From the NCBI GenBank assembly GCA_020024715.1, contig JAHHTJ010000018.1:1-8036 (forward strand): a stretch of DNA of 8,036 nucleotides, written 5' to 3'. This stretch comes from Mycoplasmataceae bacterium. GTDB lineage: Bacteria; Bacillota_I; Bacilli_A; Mycoplasmatales; Mycoplasmoidaceae. The position numbers and the translations under genes were made by a program. Below the pieces are notes generated by a model. It had not been told where the DNA came from, did no database searches, and was given only the letters and a program-made list of their open reading frames with translations. How positions within the stretch are numbered: the first letter of the stretch is position 1; each line of letters starts with the position of its first letter. Shown piece by piece: positions 1 through 7,113 of this stretch.

Positions 1-54
1 TAAAATGGAATAAATTAGAAAGAAAAATTTTTATTATAAAATATCTTATATATA

Positions 55-83
55 TTGACTATTGTGGTCAAATTTTAAACAAT
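55..83 (+). promoter_or_regulatory. Possible promoter of the rpsP operon
   Basis: TTGACT at 55-60 is one base from the sigma-70 type -35 consensus. A 17-bp spacer leads to AACAAT at 78-83, which matches only four of six bases of TATAAT. A competing choice is the better -10 box TATAAA at 35-40, which lacks a recognisable -35; transcription would then start near position 47 and the inverted repeat would lie inside the transcript. Mollicute promoters depend mostly on the -10 box, so neither choice is secure. Confidence 0.35.
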
Positions 84-98
84 AGTCTTTTAGTTTTT
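57..98 (+). promoter_or_regulatory. Perfect inverted repeat plus T-rich tract in the rpsP leader (operator, attenuator or upstream terminator)
   Basis: GACTATTGT (57-65) and ACAATAGTC (79-87) are exact reverse complements, separated by 13 nt and followed by the T-rich stretch 88-98 (TTTTAGTTTTT). As RNA this is a 9-bp stem with a U-rich tail just before the rpsP ribosome binding site. It could terminate an upstream gene outside the window or attenuate the ribosomal operon. As DNA, the arm centres lie 22 bp apart, about two helical turns, and the repeat overlaps a possible promoter, so a repressor operator is equally possible. The repeat is seen directly; its function is inferred. It does not match the CIRCE heat-shock operator (TTAGCACTC-N9-GAGTGCTAA). 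Confidence 0.55.
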
Positions 99-111
99 AT
101 GAGGTGAAATT

Positions 112-369
112 TTGTTAAGAATTAGATTGACAAGAATGGGAAGACATAAAGATCCATTCTATAGAATTGTTGCTATTGATTCTAAGACAAGAAGAGATGG
201 CAGATATATTGCACTTTTAGGAACATATGCTCCTAAAGAAGGTAAGGTTGAATTAAGAGAAGAAGATATTATTTATCATCTACAACATGGTGCACAACCA
301 AGCGATACAGTTTTAAGCATCTTAAAGAAAAATGGTGTTTGAAAAAACTACATTGCAAGTAAGAAATAA
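112..369 (+). CDS. rpsP: 30S ribosomal protein S16
   Basis: S16 is a small-subunit protein that binds 16S rRNA and is needed for 30S assembly. The 85-residue protein shows the family pattern throughout: the IRLTRMGRHKDPFYRIV start, DSKTRRDGRYI, LGTYAP, and the HGAQPSDTV segment near residues 60-68. The usual length is 80-90 residues. The start is TTG at 112, chosen because GAGGTG at 101-106 is a good ribosome binding site five bases upstream and because the next residues match the family N terminus. The codon at 340-342 is TGA, read as Trp; the standard code would cut off the last ten residues. The stop is TAA at 367-369, two bases before trmD, so the two are probably co-transcribed and translationally coupled. 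No rimM gene lies between rpsP and trmD, unlike the common rpsP-rimM-trmD-rplS order. Confidence 0.97.
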
Positions 370-371
370 TA

Positions 372-1067
372 GTGAAATTTACCGTTTTAACCTTATTTCC
401 TGAATTTATTAAACCATTATTAGAATTTTCAATTATTAAAAGAGCAATCAAGAATAAACTGATTGAAATAGAAATAATTAATTTTCGTGATTATTCTAGT
501 AACAAAACCAAAAGGGTTGATGAATATCAAATTGGTGGTGGAGAAGGAATGGTTTTGCAATTAGAACCAATTGTAAAATGTTTAAAAAATATTGAACAAG
601 GATATAAAATTCTTTTATCTCCACAAGGAAGAGTGTTAAATCAACACAAATTAAAAGTATTAGCTAAAAAAGAACATATTATTTTAATTTGTGGTCACTA
701 TGAAGGTTTTGATGAAAGAATTCAGTTTTATGTTGATGAAGAATTTTCAATTGGAGATTATATTTTAACTAATGGAGAAATACCAGCTTTAATTTTTATT
801 GATGGCATTTCTAGATTGTTAAATGGTGTTATAAAACAAGATAGTTTTAAAAATGAATCATTTGAAAATAATTTACTTGATTATCCAATTTACACAAAAC
901 CATTAGATTTTGAAGGATATAAGGTACCTGAAATATTACTAAGTGGAAATCACAAAAAAATAAATGCTTTTAGAAAAGAACAACAGATTATAAAAACAAA
1001 AACTAAAAGACCAGATTTATATAAAAAATATCTCAGAGGTAGGAAAAATGAACAAGATGGGTTTTAA
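372..1067 (+). CDS. trmD: tRNA (guanine-37-N1)-methyltransferase TrmD
   Basis: TrmD transfers a methyl group from S-adenosylmethionine to N1 of G37 next to the anticodon, which prevents +1 frameshifting. The 231-residue protein has the full SPOUT-fold signature: GGGEGM at 55-60 (usually GGGPGM), LLSPQGRVLNQ at 81-91, CGHYEGFDERI at 107-117 and SIGDYILTNGE at 126-136, which form the trefoil knot and methyl-donor site. ISR at 146-148 gives Arg148, equivalent by my alignment to E. coli Arg154. LLDYP (168-172) and LLSGNH (189-194) follow. The residue aligned with catalytic Asp169 of E. coli is Glu162 (motif NESF instead of the usual DSF). The start is GTG at 372, two bases after the rpsP stop; there is no clear ribosome binding site, which suggests coupling. 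The 3' end overlaps rplS by 20 bases. There is no Trp codon. Identity is secure. Confidence 0.97.
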   Translation: MKFTVLTLFPEFIKPLLEFSIIKRAIKNKLIEIEIINFRDYSSNKTKRVDEYQIGGGEGMVLQLEPIVKCLKNIEQGYKILLSPQGRVLNQHKLKVLAKKEHIILICGHYEGFDERIQFYVDEEFSIGDYILTNGEIPALIFIDGISRLLNGVIKQDSFKNESFENNLLDYPIYTKPLDFEGYKVPEILLSGNHKKINAFRKEQQIIKTKTKRPDLYKKYLRGRKNEQDGF

Positions 1068-1419
1068 TAGAAAACAAGCTATCAATAATATTGAAGCAAA
1101 GCAATTAAAAAGTAATGTGCCTGATTTTGCACCTAGTGATACAGTTACTGTTCACTTACTAATTACAGAAGGTGCAAAAACCAGAATTCAAAAAATTACA
1201 GGTGTTGTAATTAGAAAACGTGGAAGTGGTCTTAATCAAACTTTTATGTTAAGAAAAATTTCTGGAGGAGTTGGATTAGAAATGAATTTTCAAACACATT
1301 CTCCATTAATTAATAAGATTGAAGTTATTAGTAAAGGTAAGGTAAGAAGAGCATATTTATCTTACTTAAGAAATTTATCTGGTAAAGAAGCTAGAATTAA
1401 ACCTTTAAATAAAAAATAA
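1048..1419 (+). CDS. rplS: 50S ribosomal protein L19
   Basis: L19 sits at the interface of the ribosomal subunits in the large subunit. The 123-residue product matches the family, usually about 115 residues: VPDFAPSDTVTVH (residues 25-37), then EGAKTRIQKITGVVIRKRGSGLNQTFMLRKIS, and GVGLEMNFQTHSPLI. The C-terminal part carries KGKVRRAYLSYLRNLSGKEARI. The start is ATG at 1048, preceded by AGAGGT at 1035-1040 with seven bases between. The next in-frame ATG at 1057 would be 16 bases from that site and is less likely. The gene begins inside the last 20 bases of trmD in a different frame, with its own strong ribosome binding site, which fits the higher protein demand for L19 than for TrmD. Confidence 0.97.
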   Translation: MNKMGFNRKQAINNIEAKQLKSNVPDFAPSDTVTVHLLITEGAKTRIQKITGVVIRKRGSGLNQTFMLRKISGGVGLEMNFQTHSPLINKIEVISKGKVRRAYLSYLRNLSGKEARIKPLNKK

Positions 1420-1444
1420 CGCTTAATATTTTATTATTTTTATC

Positions 1445-2944
1445 ATGAACATGAATTTAGAAGATAAAGAAGAGTTCGATGATAACAAAACATTTGAAAC
1501 TAGTAGTGTTGAAGAGGTTGTAAATAGCAATTCCTTTGATTCTACTAGTTCTTTTAATGAAAATGTTAGTCAAAGATATCAAAATAAGAAAAGAAGTAAA
1601 AGAATTAATCTAGGTAAAATTCTTTCTTTTGGTTTAACTAAAAATACTGATGAATATAACCAAAGAGTATATGTTCAAAGTAAAATGGACCGTGTAAGAT
1701 TACATGCTGCTTCAGTTTTTTTTGCTGGTATGTATGATGAAAAAAGAGTAACAATGAGATATCTTGTTACTACTATATCTGCTGTCATTTATTCAGTTAT
1801 CACTTTTTTCTTTGTAGATATTACTGGACTTTATTCTAGTGGAACTTCTGGATTGTTCCAAGGATTTGCTAGATTGATTGGTACGGCACTATCTTTGCAT
1901 GGAGTAAATCAAGATATTAGTAATGATGTATACCAGGGTCTTTTTTGGGGTATTTGGTTTCTAGCTAATATACCTTTAATTTTATTTGCTTGATATAAAG
2001 TTGGAAAGAGGTTCACAAAATTAACATTAGTCTTTGTTGTTACAGCAACATTTTGTGGTTTATTACTATCAATTCCTATCTTTATTAATCCAACTAATAA
2101 ATTTAATTATTTCTTTTTAGGTAATCCATTAACAATGGACGATAATTTAAATAAGTATGATGTTTATGTTTTGTCATGAAATTACTTTCCAAGGGGTTCA
2201 TTAATTCATTTTTTGCCATTATCAAATGAATTAAATGGTAAAGTTGATAGTTTAGAAGCATTTAATAATATGGATTCTCAACAATGAGATGTGATTGATG
2301 CTTTAAGAACAAAAGAAGGATATATGGATTTACCAAGAGTCTTATCATTACTTGGTTATACTGCTTTATTAACTTTATTTTATCCTTTAACTATTTCAGT
2401 TAATTATATTATTGGTGGATGTACTGGTGGAATGGATATTCCAAGTATCTATTGAAGTGATAAAGCTAGAAAACAATTAGGAAATACTTTGATGATTCTA
2501 AATACAATAACTATGTTTATTGGAATTATTTTAGGAAGTTATGTATCAGCTGGTATAAGTACTCCAAATCATTGAGGTGCTGAATATTTCTTTTCTCCTA
2601 ATTTAGTTTTAAGTATTATTTATTCTATTATTGGTTATTTATCAGTCAATTTTTATTTTCCTAAATATAAACAAAGTGTTATTAAAATTTATTCAACTAA
2701 ACCCCAACTTATTGTTAATAGAATGAATGAATTAAAATATCCTTACCAATTAAATGTTTATGAATCTATACAATTAATTAATGGTAAAGAATTTAAAACA
2801 CATATTATTGAAACTGTTGCTAGATATATTGAGGTTCCAAAAATTATTCATGAAATCAAAAATGTAGATGATGAGGGTTTATTAACAATTAATATGCTTC
2901 ATGGAATTGATGGATATTTATTTATGAACAAAGAAAGAGATTAA
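1445..2944 (+). CDS. YitT/DUF2179-family integral membrane protein with N-terminal extension and large loop
   Basis: The 499-residue product reads through five TGA-Trp codons (1991, 2177, 2285, 2453, 2573) and has two TGG codons (1946, 1955). Residues 1-100 are a hydrophilic, Asn/Ser/Glu-rich then Lys/Arg-rich extension. Hydrophobic segments lie near 106-126, 163-183, 191-212, 298-322, 345-370 and 385-405, giving six probable membrane spans. The stretch with NIPLILFAW and GKRF, and the GGCTGGMDIP segment at 324-333, resemble the YitT (DUF161) membrane domain. Residues about 415-490 (VARYIEVPKIIHEIKNVD, then HGIDG) resemble the cytosolic DUF2179 domain. Residues about 213-297 form a polar loop predicted to be outside the cell. 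Typical YitT proteins are near 280 residues. Function is unknown; the place between rplS and rbgA matches my recollection of MG443 in M. genitalium. No ribosome binding site is visible before ATG 1445; ATG 1451 is an alternative. Confidence 0.85.
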
Positions 2945-2947
2945 TAA

Positions 2948-3763
2948 ATGATTAATTGATTTCCAGGTCATATGAAAAAAACATATGATATTATTGAAAC
3001 TTATAAAGATAAATTAGATTTTATTATTGAAGTAATTGATGCTAGAGCAATAAATTATTCAAGTAATAAGGAGTTAATTCAAAATTTTCAAAGTAAGAAA
3101 ATTATTACAATTGTTTTAAAAACAGATCTTAGCGATCAAATTATTAAAAATAATAATTATATTTATACAAATAAAAAGGATGATAAAACAAAAGAAAAAC
3201 TAGTTAATAAACTCACAAAAATATTTAAAATTGATGAAAAATTAAGTTTTTATAATCCGATTAGAACTGGAATGGTAATTGGTTTACCAAACATTGGCAA
3301 ATCTACTTTAATTAATAAATTAGTTAATAAAAAAAATGCAATTGTAATGAATAAACCTGGAACAACTAAAAAAATTACTATTCAAAAAATTACTAATTCA
3401 TTATATTTATATGATGCACCAGGAATAATGTATAAAAAAATTATAGATTTATCTTCTGGATATGTCTTATGTTTAATAGGCACAATCAATAAATCAGTTA
3501 TTCCTTTACATGATTTAATGAAATTTGCACTAAATTTTCTAAAAACTTATTATAAACAGTTATATATTAAATTAGTTGATAATGAAAGTTTTAGTTATGA
3601 TGAAGCAATTAATTATTTAGCAAAAAAATGAAATCTAAAATTAAATGAGCATGAACCAAATCTTAATTTAGTATTAGATAAATTGTACCATATGTTTACA
3701 TCAGGAGAAATTGGTAAAATTTCATATGATAATAAAGATTTAAATTGCTTGTTATATAATTAA
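2948..3763 (+). CDS. rbgA: Ribosome biogenesis GTPase RbgA/YlqF (50S assembly)
   Basis: RbgA is a circularly permuted GTPase that acts late in 50S subunit assembly. The 271-residue protein (282 in B. subtilis) opens with INWFPGHM, the family hallmark, with Trp4 encoded by TGA at 2957; a start at ATG 2972 would lose that motif. The permuted order is visible: G4-like LKTD at 57-60, then G1 GLPNIGKS at 112-119, PGTT at 137-140 and G3 DAPG at 156-159. Two positions deviate: G4 has Leu where Asn is expected, and G3 has Ala where Thr is usual. After the GTPase domain comes IPLHDLMKFALNFL, as in B. subtilis YlqF, and a short C-terminal region ending at TAA 3761. A second TGA-Trp is at 3629. The start is three bases after the upstream stop, with purine-rich GAAAGAGA at 2933-2940. 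Confidence 0.93.
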
Positions 3764-3808
3764 TTCTTGTATTAACATTTAAGTTAAAAGGGAAGGATAA
3801 TAACTTTT
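3764..3808 (+). other. Short rbgA-topA gap with topA ribosome binding site
   Basis: These 45 bases contain GGAAGG at 3791-3796, 12 bases before the topA ATG, a slightly long but plausible ribosome binding site. There is no good -35/-10 pair and no T-run, so topA may be read from the upstream operon. From memory, rbgA and topA are far apart in M. genitalium (MG442 and MG122), so this gap may be a rearrangement junction relative to that genome. Confidence 0.5.
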
Positions 3809-5869
3809 ATGCAAAATTTAATGATTATTGAATCTCCAAATAAGGTAAAAACAATTTCTAGATTTTTACCAAAAGATTTTAAAATTATTTCAACCGTTGG
3901 ACACATAAGAGATTTATCACCATTTGGTTTAGGGTTTGATCAAAATAATTTAGATCCAAATTGAACAATCATTAAATCTAATAAAAGAACACAAAGTAAA
4001 TCTGTTTTAGTTAAGGAAATTAAAAAAGAAGCAAAAGAAGCAACACACATATATTTAGCAACCGACCCTGATCGTGAAGGTGAAGCAATTGCTTGACATG
4101 TGTATGATATTTTAAATAAAAAAGATCAAGAAAAATGTGAAAGAATTACCTTTAACGAAATTACAAAAAAAGCTGTTTTAGATGCAATTGCTCACCCAAG
4201 AAAAATTGATTTAAATTATGTTTATGCACAATTCGCTAGAAGAATTTTAGACCGCATGGTTGGATATAAATTAAGTAACTTGGTTCAAAGAACTATGAAT
4301 GCTGATAGTGCTGGAAGAGTGCAATCATTAGCATTAAGATTTATTTTGGATCGAGAAAATTTAATTCGTAATTTTGTAAAAACTTATTGATGAACAATAG
4401 ATCCAATTATTAAAAAATCATTAAAGCTTAATTTAAATAAGGTTAGTGATAAAGTTGATGAAAATTTATATAAAACTGAAAATGGTATTGTTAGATTTTT
4501 CAAAAAAGAAGATGCAGAAAATTTAAAAAACCAATTAGATAAAGAGTTTTTAGTTCATCACATTGAAGAACCAAAACAATATTTTAAACAATCACCAGAA
4601 CCATATAAAACAAGTACTTTACAACAAGATGCGATAAATAATTTAGGATGAACTGCAAAGAAAATTACTAGTATCGCACAAATGTTATATGAAGGAATTG
4701 ATGTAAATAAGGATCATATTGCTTTAATTTCATATCCAAGAACAGATAGTACAAGATATAGTGAAGATTTTGTAAATGCTACTAAATCATACATAGCAAA
4801 TCATTTTGGTCCACAATATATTACTTCTAAAACTTTTAATGAAACTTCTAATAAAAATAAAACTGTTATTCAAGATGCACATGAAGCTATTAGAGTTATT
4901 GATATCAATATTACACCTGATTCTTTAAAAGGAGTAATTGGCGAAGATCAATATAAGCTTTACAACTTAATTTGATTTCACTCTTTAGCTTCTTTAATGA
5001 GTAATGCAAAATATGAAAGATGCAACATATGATTTGAAAACCAACAAAATTATTTTTATTTAACTCATCATGTTCGTTTGTTTGATGGTTGACAAGTTTT
5101 ATTCAAGCAAGATGATTTAGATAATATTGATTTAAAAAGCTTTGAAATTGGTAAAAAAATTTTATCTGATGACATTAAAGTTAGTGAACATGAATCATTA
5201 CCTCCACCAAGATATACACAAGCTACATTAATTGCTGATTTAGAAAAATCTGGTGTTGGTAGACCAAGTACATATAGCACTATGGCTAATATTCCTTTGG
5301 ATCGGGGATATGCTACTTTAGAACATAAATCTTATTATGTAACAAGTTTAGGAGAAGAAGTTGCTAATAATTTAGATCATTATTTTCCAGATATTATTAA
5401 TGTACAATTTACAAAAGAAATGGAAGATCGTTTAGATAAAATTACTAATAATGAAGAAGATTGAAAAACTTGATTATTAAATTTTTGACCAAAATTAATT
5501 GAAAAAGCAAAAAAGGTTCAAGAAGAAATTAAAGAAGAAAAGAAAAAACAAGAACCTGAATATGTCGGAGAGAAATGTCCTGAATGTGGTAGCGAATTAA
5601 TATATCGCTATACTAAGAAAAATCATTCAAAATTTATTGGTTGTAGTAATTTTCCAGCTTGTAAATACATAAGATCACTAAAAGAACCACCAAAATTATT
5701 AGATAAAAAATGTCCTTTATGCGGTAGTAATTTAATTGAAAGAAAAAATAAGAAAGGACAACCTTTTATTGGGTGTAGTAATTTTCCTAAATGTCGATAT
5801 ATAGAAACCGCAAAGCAAAAAAATAATGCTGAAAAAAATAATGATATAAATGAAAAAGCATCTAATTAA
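3809..5869 (+). CDS. topA: DNA topoisomerase I (type IA), with two C-terminal zinc ribbons
   Basis: TopA relaxes negative supercoils by cutting and passing single strands. The 686-residue product (about 690-710 in relatives) is complete only under code 4: eleven TGA-Trp codons at 3962, 4094, 4388, 4391, 4649, 4973, 5030, 5090, 5462, 5471 and 5486, and no TGG. The TOPRIM domain has IIESPNKVKT with Glu8 and Lys12, GHIRDL, and TDPDREGEAIAWH with the acidic triad Asp86, Asp88 and Glu90. The central domain contains ADSAGRVQSLALR. The catalytic Tyr309 is in ISYPRTDSTRYS, with Arg311 following. LPPPRYTQATLI and GVGRPSTYS follow as expected. The C terminus carries two four-Cys ribbons (Cys590/593/612/618 and Cys635/638/656/662) and an Asn/Lys/Glu-rich tail. 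I chose ATG 3809 for its ribosome binding site; ATG 3821 would leave only three residues before the ESP motif. Confidence 0.97.
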
Positions 5870-5880
5870 TTATTTTTTTT
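5831..5880 (+). terminator. Weak candidate terminator at the end of topA
   Basis: AAAAAAATAAT at 5832-5842 can pair with ATTATTTTTTT at 5869-5879, leaving a loop of about 26 bases, and the 3' arm is a run of eight T. The stem is entirely A-T and begins inside topA, so it is thermodynamically poor. I list it because it is the only terminator-like structure between topA and the trxA promoter. Confidence 0.25.
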
Positions 5881-5893
5881 CTTAAAATAAAAA

Positions 5894-5921
5894 TTTACTT
5901 ATGCTTTATAATTTATATAAT
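5894..5921 (+). promoter_or_regulatory. Probable promoter of the trxA-HAD-HAD unit
   Basis: TTTACT at 5894-5899, a 16-bp spacer and a perfect TATAAT at 5916-5921 form the best sigma-70 type promoter in the window, predicting a start near 5928 and a short leader. A second perfect TATAAT at 5907-5912 could also serve. The site lies in the 77-nt gap after topA. Confidence 0.65.
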
Positions 5922-5933
5922 TTCAAATTAAAC

Positions 5934-5940
5934 GAGGTAA
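5934..5940 (+). promoter_or_regulatory. Ribosome binding site of trxA
   Basis: GAGGTAA at 5934-5940 matches the anti-Shine-Dalgarno sequence well. The GAGG core ends nine bases before ATG 5947, which fixes the trxA start. Confidence 0.75.
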
Positions 5941-5946
5941 AAAATT

Positions 5947-6261
5947 ATGAAATTATTAAATGAACAAGATTTTGATTCTGCAGTAAATCAAAGTTCCATT
6001 ATGATTGTTGACTTTTTTGCAGATTGATGTGGACCTTGTAAAATGCTAGCTCCATTTATTGAAGAATTATCTGCTCAATATACTGATATTGGTTTTTCTA
6101 AAGTAAATGTTGATAATGCACAAAGTTTAGCTGCAAAATTTCAAATTAGTTCAATCCCAACTTTAATCTTCTTTAAAAACGGTAAGGAAATTAAAAGAGT
6201 TGTTGGTTTTAAACCTATGCCTGAATTAGAAGCATTAATTGAAGAAGTAAAAAAAGCCTAA
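5947..6261 (+). CDS. trxA: Thioredoxin
   Basis: Thioredoxin is a small cytosolic dithiol protein that reduces disulfides in client enzymes and is recycled by thioredoxin reductase; no reductase gene is in the window. The 104-residue product is of normal length. It carries the active site WCGPC at 27-31 (Cys28 and Cys31), with Trp27 encoded by TGA at 6025-6027. Asp22 in VDFF corresponds to the buried acid of E. coli thioredoxin. The cis-proline is Pro71 in SSIPTLIFF, followed by KNGKEIKRVVGF. The gene has its own promoter and a strong ribosome binding site, and heads a unit with two HAD hydrolase genes. Placement between topA and a Cof hydrolase agrees with the order I recall from M. genitalium. 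The next gene starts 11 bases after the stop. Confidence 0.97.
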
Positions 6262-6272
6262 CTTAAAATATA

Positions 6273-7112
6273 ATGAAAAATATTGTTTTTTGTGATTTAG
6301 ATGGTACATTAATTCAAAAACATTCATATAAAGTTAATGAAGAGAATGTTAATGTAATTAATAAATTTACTAATCATGGAAATTATTTTATAATAGCTAC
6401 AGGTCGTTTTATTGATCGTGTACTACCAATATTAAAGCAAATTAACAAAAAACAAAAAAATGTAGATTATGTAATTAATTTAGTTGGTTCATGTATCTAC
6501 GATGTTAAAAATCAAAAGAATCTATATTTAAATAGCATCGAGAATAACATTTTTTCTTTACTAAAAAATGTTATTATTCAAAATAAACTCCCTGCATTAA
6601 TTTACAATATGGATTCTTTTAATTTGCACGGAGCAATAACTCTTAATATTAGACCACGATCTATATTTTTAAAAATTAGCGGAAATGTAGCATGTCAAGT
6701 TGGGGAAAAAATTGGTGAGATAAATGATGTATTAAAAATTGTTTTACCTTTTATTTCTAAAAAAAGAGAAATAAAACTATTAAATTTATTTGCTCCATTT
6801 AAAGATATGGTAAAAATTATTCCTCAAAAACATTATATTGAAATTATGCAAAAAAATGTTAGTAAAGGTTCTGCAATTTTGTGGTTATTAAATTATTTGA
6901 ATGTTAATAAAAATGATTTTAGAACCATTGGTATTGGTGATTCTGAAAATGACTTGGATATGTTTGAAGTAACAAATAGAAAATATGTAGTAAGTATTAA
7001 ACCTAATAAATCTAGGTTAAATAAATATGAATTTCCAATTATTAATAACAACGATCACTTTGCAGTTGGTAAGATTTTAAATGCTATATTAGATGAACAA
7101 AAAAAGGAATAA
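6273..7112 (+). CDS. Cof-type HAD-superfamily hydrolase (first of a tandem pair)
   Basis: HAD hydrolases of the Cof subfamily are cytosolic phosphatases, often acting on sugar phosphates, nucleotides or flavin phosphates; the substrate cannot be read from the sequence. The 279-residue protein has all four motifs: I, FCDLDGTL with nucleophile Asp8 and Asp10; II, Thr43 in ATGR; III, Lys198 in SKGSA; IV, GIGDSENDLDMF with Asp223 and Asp227. The roughly 110-residue middle region is the C2 cap that sets specificity. The start is ATG 6273, 11 bases after trxA; no ribosome binding site is evident, but the start directly precedes the motif I strand, so it is well supported. The only Trp codon is TGG at 6882, not TGA. 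The position after trxA resembles MG125 of M. genitalium. The end abuts the second HAD gene. Confidence 0.92.
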   Translation: MKNIVFCDLDGTLIQKHSYKVNEENVNVINKFTNHGNYFIIATGRFIDRVLPILKQINKKQKNVDYVINLVGSCIYDVKNQKNLYLNSIENNIFSLLKNVIIQNKLPALIYNMDSFNLHGAITLNIRPRSIFLKISGNVACQVGEKIGEINDVLKIVLPFISKKREIKLLNLFAPFKDMVKIIPQKHYIEIMQKNVSKGSAILWLLNYLNVNKNDFRTIGIGDSENDLDMFEVTNRKYVVSIKPNKSRLNKYEFPIINNNDHFAVGKILNAILDEQKKE

Positions 7113-7113
7113 C

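Noticed and set aside
3..125. Open frame on the + strand running from the window edge into rpsP (code 4)
   Set aside because: Its translation is low-complexity AT-driven sequence with no family resemblance, and it runs across the inverted repeat and the rpsP ribosome binding site. It is probably chance.
269..451. Reverse-strand open frame of 60 codons
   Set aside because: It is antisense to the rpsP-trmD junction, both of which are secure genes, and shows no recognisable protein pattern.
3772..3787. Small inverted repeat TTAAC/GTTAA between rbgA and topA
   Set aside because: Five base pairs of mostly A-T with no T-run after it; too weak for a terminator and likely to occur by chance.
5068..5280. 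Reverse-strand open frame of 70 codons
   Set aside because: It lies wholly antisense to the conserved topA coding region and is a shadow.
3809..5869. topA as a decayed pseudogene with many stops
   Set aside because: All interruptions are TGA, read as Trp under code 4, and all catalytic and zinc-binding residues are intact in one frame.
7093..7113. Upstream start ATG 7093 for the second HAD gene
   Set aside because: ATG 7114 has a well-spaced AAGGA site, and the extra seven residues (MNKKRNN) would overlap the preceding gene without matching the family.
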